Below the pieces are notes generated by a model. It did no database searches. It was not told the origin of the DNA and saw only the letters and a program-made list of their open reading frames with translations. Positions 32,974 to 41,179 of a stretch of DNA of 64,000 bases are shown one piece after another. The first letter of the stretch is position 1. Every line of letters starts with the position of its first letter. The translations under genes were made by a program, and so were the position numbers. This DNA is from Bradyrhizobium nitroreducens (GTDB taxonomy: Bacteria > Pseudomonadota > Alphaproteobacteria > Rhizobiales > Xanthobacteraceae), in contig NZ_LFJC01000003.1 of the NCBI RefSeq assembly GCF_002776695.1, forward strand, positions 1,962,487-2,026,486, given 5' to 3'.

Positions 32974-33590
32974 TGCAGCCCGTCTTCGCCCTTGACGTCA
33001 TCGGCCCGCAACCCGCCGAGCCGCGCATGCAGGCGGCCCCGGCTTGCGAAGGCAAACGCGATGACGACTTCGTCCGGCGATGGCGCGTCCGCGAACAGAG
33101 CCGTGACGGTGTCGTAGTGAGATCGCACGTAGAGCGCATCCTTGTGCGCCAGCGGGATGTCGATCGACGTTCCCGGCCCGCCACGCTTGCCGCTGGAGGG
33201 AATCCAGGCCTTGCCGCCGCCCACGGCGTCGCGAACCGGGTCGGCGAAGATGCTGGTCAGGAAGGCATTGCCGTGCTCATATTCGCCGGCCGAACCGACA
33301 ATTGCCGCCTTGCCGTAGCTCTGGATGCCGTCCCCGCCGAGCAACGCCGCTGCGCGCCGCGCGAACTCGTGTCCGAGCGCGACGGAATTGCCGACGATCA
33401 GGTCCAGCGTCTGACTGAACTGACCCGCGTAGGGGTTGGCGATGGCGGCCGCCAGCACGTACTTCCGCAGCGGCGGTCCGTCCGCGAGCTGGCCGCTCTC
33501 ATTGGCGAGGCTTTCGTCGATCTGCGTGTACCATTTGCGGATGTGGAATCCGGCAAAATTGACCGCTTTGCGGGAAGCTTGGTTACTCAA
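32970..33590 (-). CDS. Amino acid synthesis family protein (DUF1185/PF06684-like)
   Basis: A 206-residue protein without signal peptide. It contains AAIANPYAGQFSQTLDLIVGNSVALG, in which the ANPYAG block is the family signature, then YGKAAIVGSAGEYEHGNAFL and a GGKAWIPSSGKRGGPGTSID loop. The family is found in hydrolase and amidase clusters of proteobacteria but its reaction is not established. The coupling to an alpha/beta-hydrolase and the propeller gene upstream suggests one three-gene transcript from 34640 to 32077. Confidence 0.75.
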   Translation of the reverse strand: MSNQASRKAVNFAGFHIRKWYTQIDESLANESGQLADGPPLRKYVLAAAIANPYAGQFSQTLDLIVGNSVALGHEFARRAAALLGGDGIQSYGKAAIVGSAGEYEHGNAFLTSIFADPVRDAVGGGKAWIPSSGKRGGPGTSIDIPLAHKDALYVRSHYDTVTALFADAPSPDEVVIAFAFASRGRLHARLGGLRADDVKGEDGLH

Positions 33591-33602
33591 GATCCGCCCC
33601 TC

Positions 33603-34640
33603 TCAAACGTCCGACTTAGCGTGCGCCTTCAAGGGCGCGGCGACCGGCGTCCAGGCGACGGCGGTGATTTCGCTGAAGTCGCGCCATTCCTTCTCCCAGC
33701 TCTTGCCGGCGTCTTTCGACGTGAACAGGTGGCCGTATTTTGTGCCCGCATAGATCAGCTGCGGATCCGCCGGATGAGCGCCGAAGGCCCAGACAGTCGA
33801 ATTCGGCGTTTGTTTGAGTTCCGCCGTGCTCCAGGTTTCGCCTCTGTCATTCGACCGGTAGATGCGGGTCTTGATCCCGGGCGTGCCGTCGCCGATGGCG
33901 AGCAGCAGAGCATTCTCGTCGGCCGAAACGGGCTGGATCGTTCGGGTGTAATACATCCCGTCGAACCGCTCTTTCGACGGCTTTCCGCTCCAGGTCTTGC
34001 CGTCATCGACGCTACGGTAAACCGTGTTCACCGTCAGCACGAACGTCGTCTTCGGCGACGAGGGCGTTGCCGGCAGAATAGCGATTGAATGAATGTCCGA
34101 GTGCCGTATCGTCCGGTCCTCGCCGTCGAGGCGCTCCCAGGTGCCGCCGGCATCGCGGCTACGCCAGACGCCACCCTCCTCAAGCCCGAACCAGACCTGG
34201 TTGCCATCATCAGGATCGACGCAGGCTGTCAGCAGCCGCGGCCGGTTCACGCCCGCGCAGAACTCCGGAAAGTCCTCGACGATCTGGCTGAACGTCTCGC
34301 CCGAATCCGTCGATTTGAAGAAGCCGGCACGCGACGGCGCTCCCGTTCCGGCGTAGATCACGGACGGATTGCTCGGGTCGACGGCGAGCGACCACACCGT
34401 CCGTCCTTCAATCGCGCCGCGGGCCCGCCGCCAATGTGCGCCCGCATCGTCGCTGAGACAAACGCCGCAATCGGCGCCGGCATAGACGCGCTCCGGACGC
34501 ACCGGATCCACCGCGAGCGAACGGACGATTCCGTCGAACTCGATGGGCTCGCCCAAGCCCAGGCGATGCCAGCTCTTTCCTTTGTCGTTGCTGCGCAACA
34601 TGCCCTGGCCGGCGGTCGCGACGATGATCGTGGAGTCCAT
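33603..34640 (-). CDS. Asp-box (BNR) repeat beta-propeller protein
   Basis: A 345-residue protein with seven Asp-box motifs of the S-x-D-x-G-x-x-W/F type: SNDKGKSWHRLG, SDDAGAHWRRA, STDSGETFSQI, SRDAGGTWERL, SVDDGKTWSGK, SNDRGETWSTA and SKDAGKSWEKE, spaced about 45 residues apart. This is the pattern of sortilin/sialidase-like propellers. There is no signal peptide and no sialidase catalytic arginine triad is evident, so it is probably a cytoplasmic binding or structural protein. Its promoter region holds the TTATCA-N5-TGATAA motif. Confidence 0.8.
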   Translation of the reverse strand: MDSTIIVATAGQGMLRSNDKGKSWHRLGLGEPIEFDGIVRSLAVDPVRPERVYAGADCGVCLSDDAGAHWRRARGAIEGRTVWSLAVDPSNPSVIYAGTGAPSRAGFFKSTDSGETFSQIVEDFPEFCAGVNRPRLLTACVDPDDGNQVWFGLEEGGVWRSRDAGGTWERLDGEDRTIRHSDIHSIAILPATPSSPKTTFVLTVNTVYRSVDDGKTWSGKPSKERFDGMYYTRTIQPVSADENALLLAIGDGTPGIKTRIYRSNDRGETWSTAELKQTPNSTVWAFGAHPADPQLIYAGTKYGHLFTSKDAGKSWEKEWRDFSEITAVAWTPVAAPLKAHAKSDV

Positions 34641-34660
34641 GAGAGTTCAACCTCTTTGTT

Positions 34661-34677
34661 TTATCATATTGTGATAA
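34661..34677. promoter_or_regulatory. Operator-like motif TTATCATATTGTGATAA
   Basis: Halves TTATCA and TGATAA are perfect complements around TATTG. It lies 21 bases upstream of the propeller gene start. It is the best copy of the three related sites in this region, and the overlapping dyad TGATAATTATCA follows. Confidence 0.5.
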
Positions 34678-34758
34678 TTATCACTTGATGCGCGGTTGTA
34701 AAGTGGGGTGAATGCAGGCTCACGGCCCCGTTTCGGCCCTGTGGGGTCCGACCGCGCG

Positions 34759-35730
34759 CTATTCGATCCTGATCCCCGATGCTTTCACCACCTGCGACCA
34801 GCGCTCGATGTCGGCCTGCATGAAGTCACGGAATTGCTCCGGCGTGGTCTGACCGACGGTGATGTCCCGGCGGCCGAACTCCGTCTTTATCGAGGGGTCT
34901 GCCAGCACCTTGTTGATCGCCGCATTGAGCCGCGCCACCACCGCAGGCGGCATGCCGCGCGGTCCCACCACGCCGGTCCAGCCGACGGTTTCGAGTGCGA
35001 CGCCGCTCTCCGCGAGGGTCGGGACGCCGGGCGCTGCGTCCGAGCGCGATGGCGACAGCACGGCCAGCGCCTTCAACTTGCCGCCCTGCACCAGCGGCAT
35101 GACGACGGTCGTGGTATCGAAGGTGAGCTGAACGGCGCCGCCGATCAGGTCCGTCACCGCGGCAGCACTCCCCTTGTAGGGCACGTGAAGCAGCTTCGTG
35201 CCCGACTTGCTCATGAAGAGTTCGGCCAGAAGCTGATTCTGCGATCCCACGCCGAAAGAGGAGAAGGACAGCTTGCCCGGCTCCGCCTTGGCCAGCGCGA
35301 TCAGCTCGGCGACGTTGTTGGCTGAGACCGAGGGATGCGCCGCGAGAACGAAGGCAACCGTTCCCACCCGGGCGATCGGCTCGAAGTCCTTCATCGTGTC
35401 GTAGGGCGGCGTGATCTTGACCACGGGCAGCACCGTCAACTCCGACACCGTGCCCAATAGAAGCGTGTATCCATCGGGGGCCGCCTTCGCCACGAAGGTC
35501 GCGCCGATCGCGCCGCCGGCCCCTGCCCGGTTCTCCACGACGACGGGCTGTCCCAGTTCTTCCGAAAGCCCCTTGGCCACGAGGCGGGCGGAGATGTCGG
35601 TGACGCCGCCGGGCGCAAAGGCCGCCACCAGCACGATCGGTTTGGACGGGTACGGCGCTTCGGCATGCGCCGTTCCGATGACGATGCACAACGCGAAAAG
35701 AACGCGGATCAACTGCAAGGCAACCTCCAA
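34759..35730 (-). CDS. TctC/Bug-type substrate-binding protein
   Basis: A 323-residue periplasmic protein with leader LIRVLFALCIVIGTAHA and the motifs PIVLVAAFAPGGVTDISARL, VVENRAGAGGAIGA and LHVPYKGSAAAVTDLIGG. It is close to the Bug protein at 31048 along its length. It is upstream of the intergenic motif at 34661 and downstream of the GST and TctAB genes on the same strand, so it is the likely partner of that permease. Confidence 0.88.
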   Translation of the reverse strand: MEVALQLIRVLFALCIVIGTAHAEAPYPSKPIVLVAAFAPGGVTDISARLVAKGLSEELGQPVVVENRAGAGGAIGATFVAKAAPDGYTLLLGTVSELTVLPVVKITPPYDTMKDFEPIARVGTVAFVLAAHPSVSANNVAELIALAKAEPGKLSFSSFGVGSQNQLLAELFMSKSGTKLLHVPYKGSAAAVTDLIGGAVQLTFDTTTVVMPLVQGGKLKALAVLSPSRSDAAPGVPTLAESGVALETVGWTGVVGPRGMPPAVVARLNAAINKVLADPSIKTEFGRRDITVGQTTPEQFRDFMQADIERWSQVVKASGIRIE

Positions 35731-35802
35731 CGTGGTGTTTCAGCCTGGACGGCGGGACGGACGTAGGAAAACCGGTGGGCCGGCCCCCGCGGCGACGTTC
35801 GC

Positions 35803-36441
35803 TTACGAAGCGGTGGCCTTTGCGGAGCGTTCCGCCTCGGCGCGCTCCGCGGCCTTCGCGGCGATGACGCTGTCGCGCCGACTGATACGCTGCAGATAGG
35901 CCTGCAAATGCGGCCATGGCGACACGTCGATGTTCTGATATTCGGTCCACATCACGATCGTGTAGCAATGCGCGTCGGCGATCGTGAATGTCGGCCCGGT
36001 CAGATAATCCCGCTCGGCCAGATGGTCGTTCAGCCATTTCAGGCGTGTCATCACGAGCTGTCGCGCGATCGGGCGGTAGTCATCCGGCGTGACTTTCTTG
36101 ATCAGCGGCATGAAGCCGCCCTTGTGGAGATCGGACGCGACGAAACTCATCCATTCCATGATGCGGTACCTCGCCAGCGTGCCGGCCGTTGCGCAGAGCT
36201 CGCTGTTCGGCCGCATGTCCGCCAGGTACTGCATGATGACCGCGCCCTCGGACAGAAACTCGCCGTTCGGCAGTTCCAGGGACGGCACCTGTCCTTTCGG
36301 ATTGATCTTGTAATAGTCCGTGCCGTCCGGAAGAAGCTTGCGCGGGACATCGACCCAGATCAGTTCGAGGGGAATGCCGAGCTCGCGCGCGACGATATCG
36401 ACGGCCAGCGAACAGCCTCTGACTTCGTGATAGAGCTTCAT
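35803..36441 (-). CDS. Glutathione S-transferase (beta-class-like)
   Basis: A 212-residue GST starting MKLYHEVRGCSLAVDIVARE, with the catalytic-type Cys10, then INPKGQVPSLELPNGEFLSE. The C-domain box reads YLTGPTFTIADAHCYTIVM. It resembles the GST at 29270 closely, including flanking Bug genes, which indicates duplication of a GST-Bug module. The ATG at 36441 is the family start; the frame is open 26 codons upstream. Confidence 0.9.
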   Translation of the reverse strand: MKLYHEVRGCSLAVDIVARELGIPLELIWVDVPRKLLPDGTDYYKINPKGQVPSLELPNGEFLSEGAVIMQYLADMRPNSELCATAGTLARYRIMEWMSFVASDLHKGGFMPLIKKVTPDDYRPIARQLVMTRLKWLNDHLAERDYLTGPTFTIADAHCYTIVMWTEYQNIDVSPWPHLQAYLQRISRRDSVIAAKAAERAEAERSAKATAS

Positions 36442-36479
36442 GCGGAATCCTCGTTGATTGAGCCGTTGCAATCCAGTTT

Positions 36480-38033
36480 TCAGATGACCATGGCCGATGG
36501 CGGGGTGTTGGTCTCGCAATCAGGCGGTGGCGGGGGGTGTCTCTCGGCAAGGCCGCCGCGCCGGCCCGCCCTCAGGGCGCCGACCACTCCGACCAGGGTC
36601 AGGGCCACCACCAGAGCCAGCAAGGTCGCACTGATCGGACGTGTGACGAAGACCTCGAAGCTGCCGCGACTCAGCAGCATCGCCCGGCGGAAATTCTCCT
36701 CGAGCATCGGCCCCAGGATGAAGCCCAGCATCAGCGGGGACGGGTCCAGCGAGAGCCGCATCAGGATATAGCCGACGAAACCGAAGGCCACTGTCACGAA
36801 AATATCGTTCAGATTGTTGTTGATGCTGAACGTCCCGATGCAGCAGAAAAAAAGAATGCTGGGGAACAGCACACCGTAGGGGATCTTGAAGACCGACAGC
36901 CAGATCCGAACCAGGGGCACGTTGAGGAGCAGCAGGAAGCAGTTGCCGATCCACATGCTGGCGACCAGTCCCCAGAACAGATCGGGATTCTTCTCGATCA
37001 TGTTGGGACCGGGCTGAACGCCCTTGATGATGAAGGCGGCCATCATCAGCGCGGTGACCGCGTTCTCGGGAATGCCGATGCTCATCAGGGGGATGAAGCT
37101 GGTGCGGGCGGCCGCCTCGTCGGCGGCAGCGGGACCCGCGACCCCTTCGATGGCGCCGCTGCCGATTTCCCGTCTGTACTTGCTGGTCTTCTTCTCGAAC
37201 GCATAGGACACGAACTGGGCGACCGTGGCTCCGCCGCCCGGCAGCACGCCGAGGATGGAGCCGACCAGGCTGCCGCGCAGCGCGCTCGGCATGATGCGCT
37301 TGAAGTTGGCCCAGCTTGGAATGAGGTGGATCTCGCCGTTGAAGGGCGAACGCTCCTCGCCCTCGTCGAGATTCTTGGTGATCTCCGCGATGCCGAAGCA
37401 TCCCAGCGCTACGCTGACCAGGTTGATGCCGTCGTAGAGCGTATCGAGGTTGAAGGTAAAGCGCTGGACGCCAGACTGGACGTCGGTGCCGACCTGCGCC
37501 AGAAGCACGCCGACGAAGCACATCGCGAGCCCGTTCAGGACGCTTCCCGTCGTGACGACGCTCACACACATGAATCCGAACAGCATCAGCATGCAGTAGT
37601 CGGCGGGTCCGAGCATGAAGGCGACCCGGCCGAGCAGCGGGGTCAGCCAGGCGAGCACGACGATGGCGACGGTGCCGCCGATGAAGCTCGATATGCCGGC
37701 CGTGAACAGCGCAAGACCGGTCTGACGTTTCAGCGTGAGCTGGTAACCATCGATGCAGGTCACGATGCTGCTCGCGTGGGGGATCTTCATCGTGATGGCG
37801 CTGACGCTGTCGCCGTATTGTGCGCCGTAATAGATCCCGGCGAGCATGATCAGCGCGCCATTGACGGGGATGGAATAAGTGAGCGGCAGGAGCAGGCTGA
37901 TCGTGGCGAGCGGTCCGAGGCCCGGCAGCAGCCCGACCAGGGTTCCCACCACGCAGCCGATGGCGCAGTACATCAGGTTTTGCAGGGTGAGCGCATGCTC
38001 GAAGCCCATGGCGAGGTTTTGCAGGACGTCCAT
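36480..38033 (-). CDS. tctA: Tripartite tricarboxylate transporter large permease TctA
   Basis: A 517-residue membrane protein with about twelve hydrophobic segments. The family start GCVVGTLVGLLPGLGPLATIS and the IYYGAQYGDSVSAITMKIPH block (with GAQYG..S) are clear, as is LPGGGATVAQFVSYAFEKK in the middle. It forms the transport channel with TctB, driven by ion gradient, for substrates delivered by Bug proteins. The ATG overlaps the TctB stop by one base (TGATG). It ends about 40 bases before the GST gene. Confidence 0.92.
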   Translation of the reverse strand: MDVLQNLAMGFEHALTLQNLMYCAIGCVVGTLVGLLPGLGPLATISLLLPLTYSIPVNGALIMLAGIYYGAQYGDSVSAITMKIPHASSIVTCIDGYQLTLKRQTGLALFTAGISSFIGGTVAIVVLAWLTPLLGRVAFMLGPADYCMLMLFGFMCVSVVTTGSVLNGLAMCFVGVLLAQVGTDVQSGVQRFTFNLDTLYDGINLVSVALGCFGIAEITKNLDEGEERSPFNGEIHLIPSWANFKRIMPSALRGSLVGSILGVLPGGGATVAQFVSYAFEKKTSKYRREIGSGAIEGVAGPAAADEAAARTSFIPLMSIGIPENAVTALMMAAFIIKGVQPGPNMIEKNPDLFWGLVASMWIGNCFLLLLNVPLVRIWLSVFKIPYGVLFPSILFFCCIGTFSINNNLNDIFVTVAFGFVGYILMRLSLDPSPLMLGFILGPMLEENFRRAMLLSRGSFEVFVTRPISATLLALVVALTLVGVVGALRAGRRGGLAERHPPPPPDCETNTPPSAMVI

Positions 38034-38452
38034 CAGTAGAGCCCAATGTTGAGGCCGAGCAGGGACTGCAAGGCGAAAGCGACCGCGATCAACGCGATCG
38101 AAACCTGGAGATTGCGCCGCCAGGAGTAGGATCTGCCGGCCAGCGCGGTGACGAAGACCAGCGCGACGATGCCGCCGATCACGCCGACGGCTTTCGACAC
38201 CAGGACGAAACCGATCAGGCCGCCCAATACGAGCGAGATGCGCTTCATTCCGATCTCGATTGGGACGGCGCTCTCGTAGCGCGATCTGGCGATCATCATG
38301 AGCGAGACGGCCAGCAACAGCGCACTGATCATCAGCGGAAACAGGCCTGGACCGGCATCGCTCAGGTCGCCGATCGAGTAGCGAAACGACCCTGCCCCGA
38401 AGCTGAGGGCAAGCCCGGCAATGAGCAGTGCGCGGACCAGATTTCTATTCAA
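38033..38452 (-). CDS. tctB: Tripartite tricarboxylate transporter small permease TctB
   Basis: About 139 residues with four hydrophobic segments: VRALLIAGLALSFGAGSF, GLFPLMISALLLAVSLMMI, ISLVLGGLIGFVLVSKAVGV and a final LQVSIALIAVAFALQSLLGL. This is the TctB layout. A TTG start at 38452 (LNRNLVRALL) with GGAGAGG seven bases upstream fits the family; the frame from 38518 adds 22 residues that look non-native. It is coupled to TctA. Confidence 0.82.
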   Translation of the reverse strand: MNRNLVRALLIAGLALSFGAGSFRYSIGDLSDAGPGLFPLMISALLLAVSLMMIARSRYESAVPIEIGMKRISLVLGGLIGFVLVSKAVGVIGGIVALVFVTALAGRSYSWRRNLQVSIALIAVAFALQSLLGLNIGLY

Positions 38453-39025
38453 GGCGTGGCCTCTCCAGGCATGAGTTGTCCGCCGGAGGAGAGCATCGCG
38501 CACGTGTGTTGCGCGCACGCGGCCCGTTCCGTCGAGGTGTCGCAGATGATCACGACGCGCTCAGCGAGAGCGCGTCACGAATGTTCGTTGAACAAAGGCG
38601 GCTGCTGCAAACAGATCCCCTCCACGTCCTCGCGTCCGCATTGGCGCAGTCGAAGAACGCGATCATCGGTCGACGAGGGGATCGACGAGCACAGGCAGAT
38701 CACGGGCTTCAGTCCCGTCCGAAAGGTCCTCCTCCGGCGACGTCCGATGCCGCCATGAATTATATTTTTATCAAAATGTAATAATTTTCTCATGTCAAGG
38801 CGCAAATAGCAGGCGCCGTGCTGCCCTTCGCGGCAACGGAGAATGGCGGCCCCCGATAGGTGACGCCCAGACCGCAATGCCGATGCCGCGGGTCAACCGT
38901 CCCAAAAGCGGGTGCTGCAGGCCACTGAAAGAGTTGCGGAGCAACAAGGCTTGTGCTGAACCCTTGCGACGAGTGCGGAGGTTTCGCATCCCGCAAGCAA
39001 GGACCGATCGAGCAGTCACGAACAC
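38453..39025. other. Intergenic region upstream of tctB and the thioesterase gene
   Basis: No gene is recognised in these 570 bases. It contains one AT-rich operator-like motif at 38768 and probably both divergent promoters. Confidence 0.4.
38768..38784. promoter_or_regulatory. Operator-like motif TTATCAAAATGTAATAA
   Basis: Related to the sites at 30986 and 34661, with a TTATCA left half and a TAATAA right half. It lies in an AT-rich patch in the gap upstream of tctB. Confidence 0.4.
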
Positions 39026-39481
39026 ATGTCCCATTCGGAACGCATCAAGCAACTCGCGACCAGACGCTCGCCGGCGTGGACCCTTCTGGGGGTCGGAGCC
39101 ATCGCTTACGACAAGATACTGAACCGCGTCGTTATCGAATGGAATGCCGAACAACGCCACTGTCATTCCGTTGAAGGGCATCCAAGAGGTGGGATCGTCC
39201 AGGGCGGAGTAGTGACGGGCTGGCTCGACGTCGCAATGGCGACCGCATGTCTCGTAAGCGATGAGCGTACGATTGCGGTCGCCAGTCTCGAGATCAAGGT
39301 CTCATTCCTGCTACCAGCACATCCAGGCCTGCACCGCTCATATGGGACGGTGATCCGGCATGGACGCAGCATCGGCTTTATGGAAGCTGAGCTGCGGGAT
39401 TCGAGCGATGTGCTCGTCGCGAGAGCAAGTTCGACGGCGGCATTGCGGGTTCAGAACGGCGTCGCAACAAGCCCGGTGTGA
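39026..39481 (+). CDS. PaaI-type hotdog thioesterase
   Basis: A 151-residue hotdog-fold protein. GGIVQGGVVTGWLDVAMATA is the central helix motif of 4HBT/PaaI thioesterases, with HPRGG before it, and ASLEIKVSFLLPAHPG and SIGFMEAELRDSSDVLVARA form the following strands. Such enzymes release acids from acyl- or aryl-CoA thioesters. It is convergent with the flavin reductase-like gene and divergent from tctB. Confidence 0.85.
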   Translation: MSHSERIKQLATRRSPAWTLLGVGAIAYDKILNRVVIEWNAEQRHCHSVEGHPRGGIVQGGVVTGWLDVAMATACLVSDERTIAVASLEIKVSFLLPAHPGLHRSYGTVIRHGRSIGFMEAELRDSSDVLVARASSTAALRVQNGVATSPV

Positions 39482-39528
39482 CCCGCGACAAGCTGCGCTC
39501 CCATCGCCGCTCCGCCGTGACCGGCCGC

Positions 39529-40146
39529 CTATTCGATCGGAGGCGGCCGCACCAGCTGGAAGAGGTCGCGAGGCCTCGCATACCAGCCCGCCCCGTGCAT
39601 GCGGGCGATGAGGTCGAGGCCAGTCGTATCGATATAGCCTCTCCGGGCATCGATCACGAACTGCTCCGCCACATGAGCGCAAACGATCTCGCCGATCACG
39701 GCGAGTTGCCGGGGCCCGGTTTCCAGAACCGAGAGGGAGCGACATTCGAACGCAACCGGGCACCCCTTGATGAGCGGAGGCGCAACCATCTGCGAAGGAA
39801 GCGTCTGAAGCCCCGCAATCTCCATCTCGTCGACTCCGGTCGGAGCATCGACGGCCGTCGCATTCATGGCTTCGGCCATCTGATGCGACACCAGGTGAAC
39901 GACGAACTCACGCATCTCGACGATATTCCGCGCAGTGTCTTTCAGGCCTTTGTCCGGATGACGCAGCAAGCCGAGCACAACCGTCGGCGGTTCATGCCCA
40001 AGGACGTTGAAGAAGCTGAAGGGCGCGGCATTGGCGGCGCCGTCCCGGGAGCGGGTCGTCACCCACGCGATGGGGCGCGGCGTAACGGTCGCGGTGAGAA
40101 TCTTGTAGCGGATATCCGCCGGAAGCTGGCCCATATCGAAGAGCAT
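39529..40146 (-). CDS. Flavin reductase-like FMN-binding protein
   Basis: A 205-residue flavoprotein of the flavin reductase-like domain family. It shows RYKILTATVTPRPIAWVTTR, the FMN-contact strand, then AAPFSFFNVLGHEPPTVVLG, KDTARNIVEMREFVVHLVS and a late ADIxxI-type VIGEIVCAHV strand. The ATVTPRPIAWVTT start is that of the longer, DIM6/NTAB-like subgroup. It may supply reduced flavin or act as an oxidoreductase in its own right. It starts eight bases after the nitrilase stop, so the two are co-transcribed. Confidence 0.83.
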   Translation of the reverse strand: MLFDMGQLPADIRYKILTATVTPRPIAWVTTRSRDGAANAAPFSFFNVLGHEPPTVVLGLLRHPDKGLKDTARNIVEMREFVVHLVSHQMAEAMNATAVDAPTGVDEMEIAGLQTLPSQMVAPPLIKGCPVAFECRSLSVLETGPRQLAVIGEIVCAHVAEQFVIDARRGYIDTTGLDLIARMHGAGWYARPRDLFQLVRPPPIE

Positions 40147-40153
40147 CGGTCCC

Positions 40154-41119
40154 TCAATTGCGCGCGCGAACGGCGCTGACGGCGGATACCGCCTGCTTCG
40201 GTCGATCGTCGACGACGAGCTGGAAAACGTCCGGACGCGAATAATGCCCAGCGGCGTCGAAATCGAACTTGCCGCGGGTCACTTCATCGAGCGCAATGTC
40301 GGCATACAGGATGGTCTCGCCCTCGAAGCATGGCCCCGCCAGCACCTTACCAAGCGGATTGACGATTGCGCTGCCGCCGCGCATGAGGACGGTCTCGGGA
40401 TCGGCACCCAGCGCACACTCATAGTCCTCCGGGAAGGCGCCGCGCTTGAGATGCTGACAGGCCGTCAGGACAAAACACCGTCCCTCCAGGGCGATATGCT
40501 GCATGGTCGGAAGCCAGGTCTCGCGATCATCCGCGGTTGGGGCGCAGTAGATGCTGATGCCCTGGCTGTACATGTGCATGCGCAGCATCGGCATGTAGTT
40601 TTCCCAGCAGATCACCGCGCCGATATTGCCGAGCGAAGTCTCGAACACCGGCATGGTCGAGCCGTCACCGAAACCCCAGATCAGCCGCTCGCCCGCGGTC
40701 GGCATCAGCTTGCGGTGCTTGCCGACGAGCCCGCGAGCCCCATCGAAGAACAGCGCCGTGCAGTAGAGCGTGCCCTGCTCCCGCTCGATGCAGCCGATGA
40801 CCGTGAAAGCACCGGTTGCGGCCGCCGCCGCGGCGATCGTCTCGACCTCCACGCCATCGAGATCGATGGCCGCCTCCCAATACAAACGGAACGCCTCACG
40901 TCCTTCGGGCTTGCGCATGCCGACGGGAGCGCCGAACGAATTCCCCTTGGGATAACCGCCAATGAAGGCTTCAGGGAAAACGACCAGCCTGGCGCCGGCG
41001 CCAGCGGCCTTCTCGATCAGGGCCGCCGCCTTTTGCGCCGACACCAGCGAGCTCGTCGGATCTGACGCGGCCTGAACGACGGCCGCCTTGTAGGTGTTCG
41101 GTCGGTTGCTATCCATCAT
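40154..41119 (-). CDS. Nitrilase
   Basis: A 321-residue aliphatic/aromatic nitrilase. The triad is Glu50 in VFPEAFIGGYPKG, Lys137 in KHRKLMPT, and Cys171 in ICWENYMPMLR. The CWEN context and the HYSRPDVFQL tail are marks of true nitrilases, which turn nitriles into carboxylic acids and ammonia. The start is at the double Met 41119/41116; the frame is open upstream into the MFS 3' region. It lies between the MHS transporter and the flavin reductase-like gene on one strand, which suggests uptake and hydrolysis of a nitrile. Confidence 0.88.
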   Translation of the reverse strand: MMDSNRPNTYKAAVVQAASDPTSSLVSAQKAAALIEKAAGAGARLVVFPEAFIGGYPKGNSFGAPVGMRKPEGREAFRLYWEAAIDLDGVEVETIAAAAAATGAFTVIGCIEREQGTLYCTALFFDGARGLVGKHRKLMPTAGERLIWGFGDGSTMPVFETSLGNIGAVICWENYMPMLRMHMYSQGISIYCAPTADDRETWLPTMQHIALEGRCFVLTACQHLKRGAFPEDYECALGADPETVLMRGGSAIVNPLGKVLAGPCFEGETILYADIALDEVTRGKFDFDAAGHYSRPDVFQLVVDDRPKQAVSAVSAVRARN

Positions 41120-41144
41120 GTCATCCCGGGCACGGAAGCGGAGA

Positions 41145-41166
41145 GCGGGCCGCGGCTGCGGCCCGC
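41145..41166. repeat. Perfect GC-rich hairpin between MFS and nitrilase genes
   Basis: GCGGGCCGC and GCGGCCCGC form a 9-bp stem with a GGCT loop. No T run follows, so it is more likely to modulate transcript stability than to terminate. Confidence 0.5.
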
Positions 41167-41179
41167 CAGCATGGCACAC

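Noticed and set aside
36520..38046. Two long frames of about 500 codons overlapping tctA
   Set aside because: Both are out-of-frame shadows of the clear TctA protein, with high His/Arg/Asp and no membrane segments.
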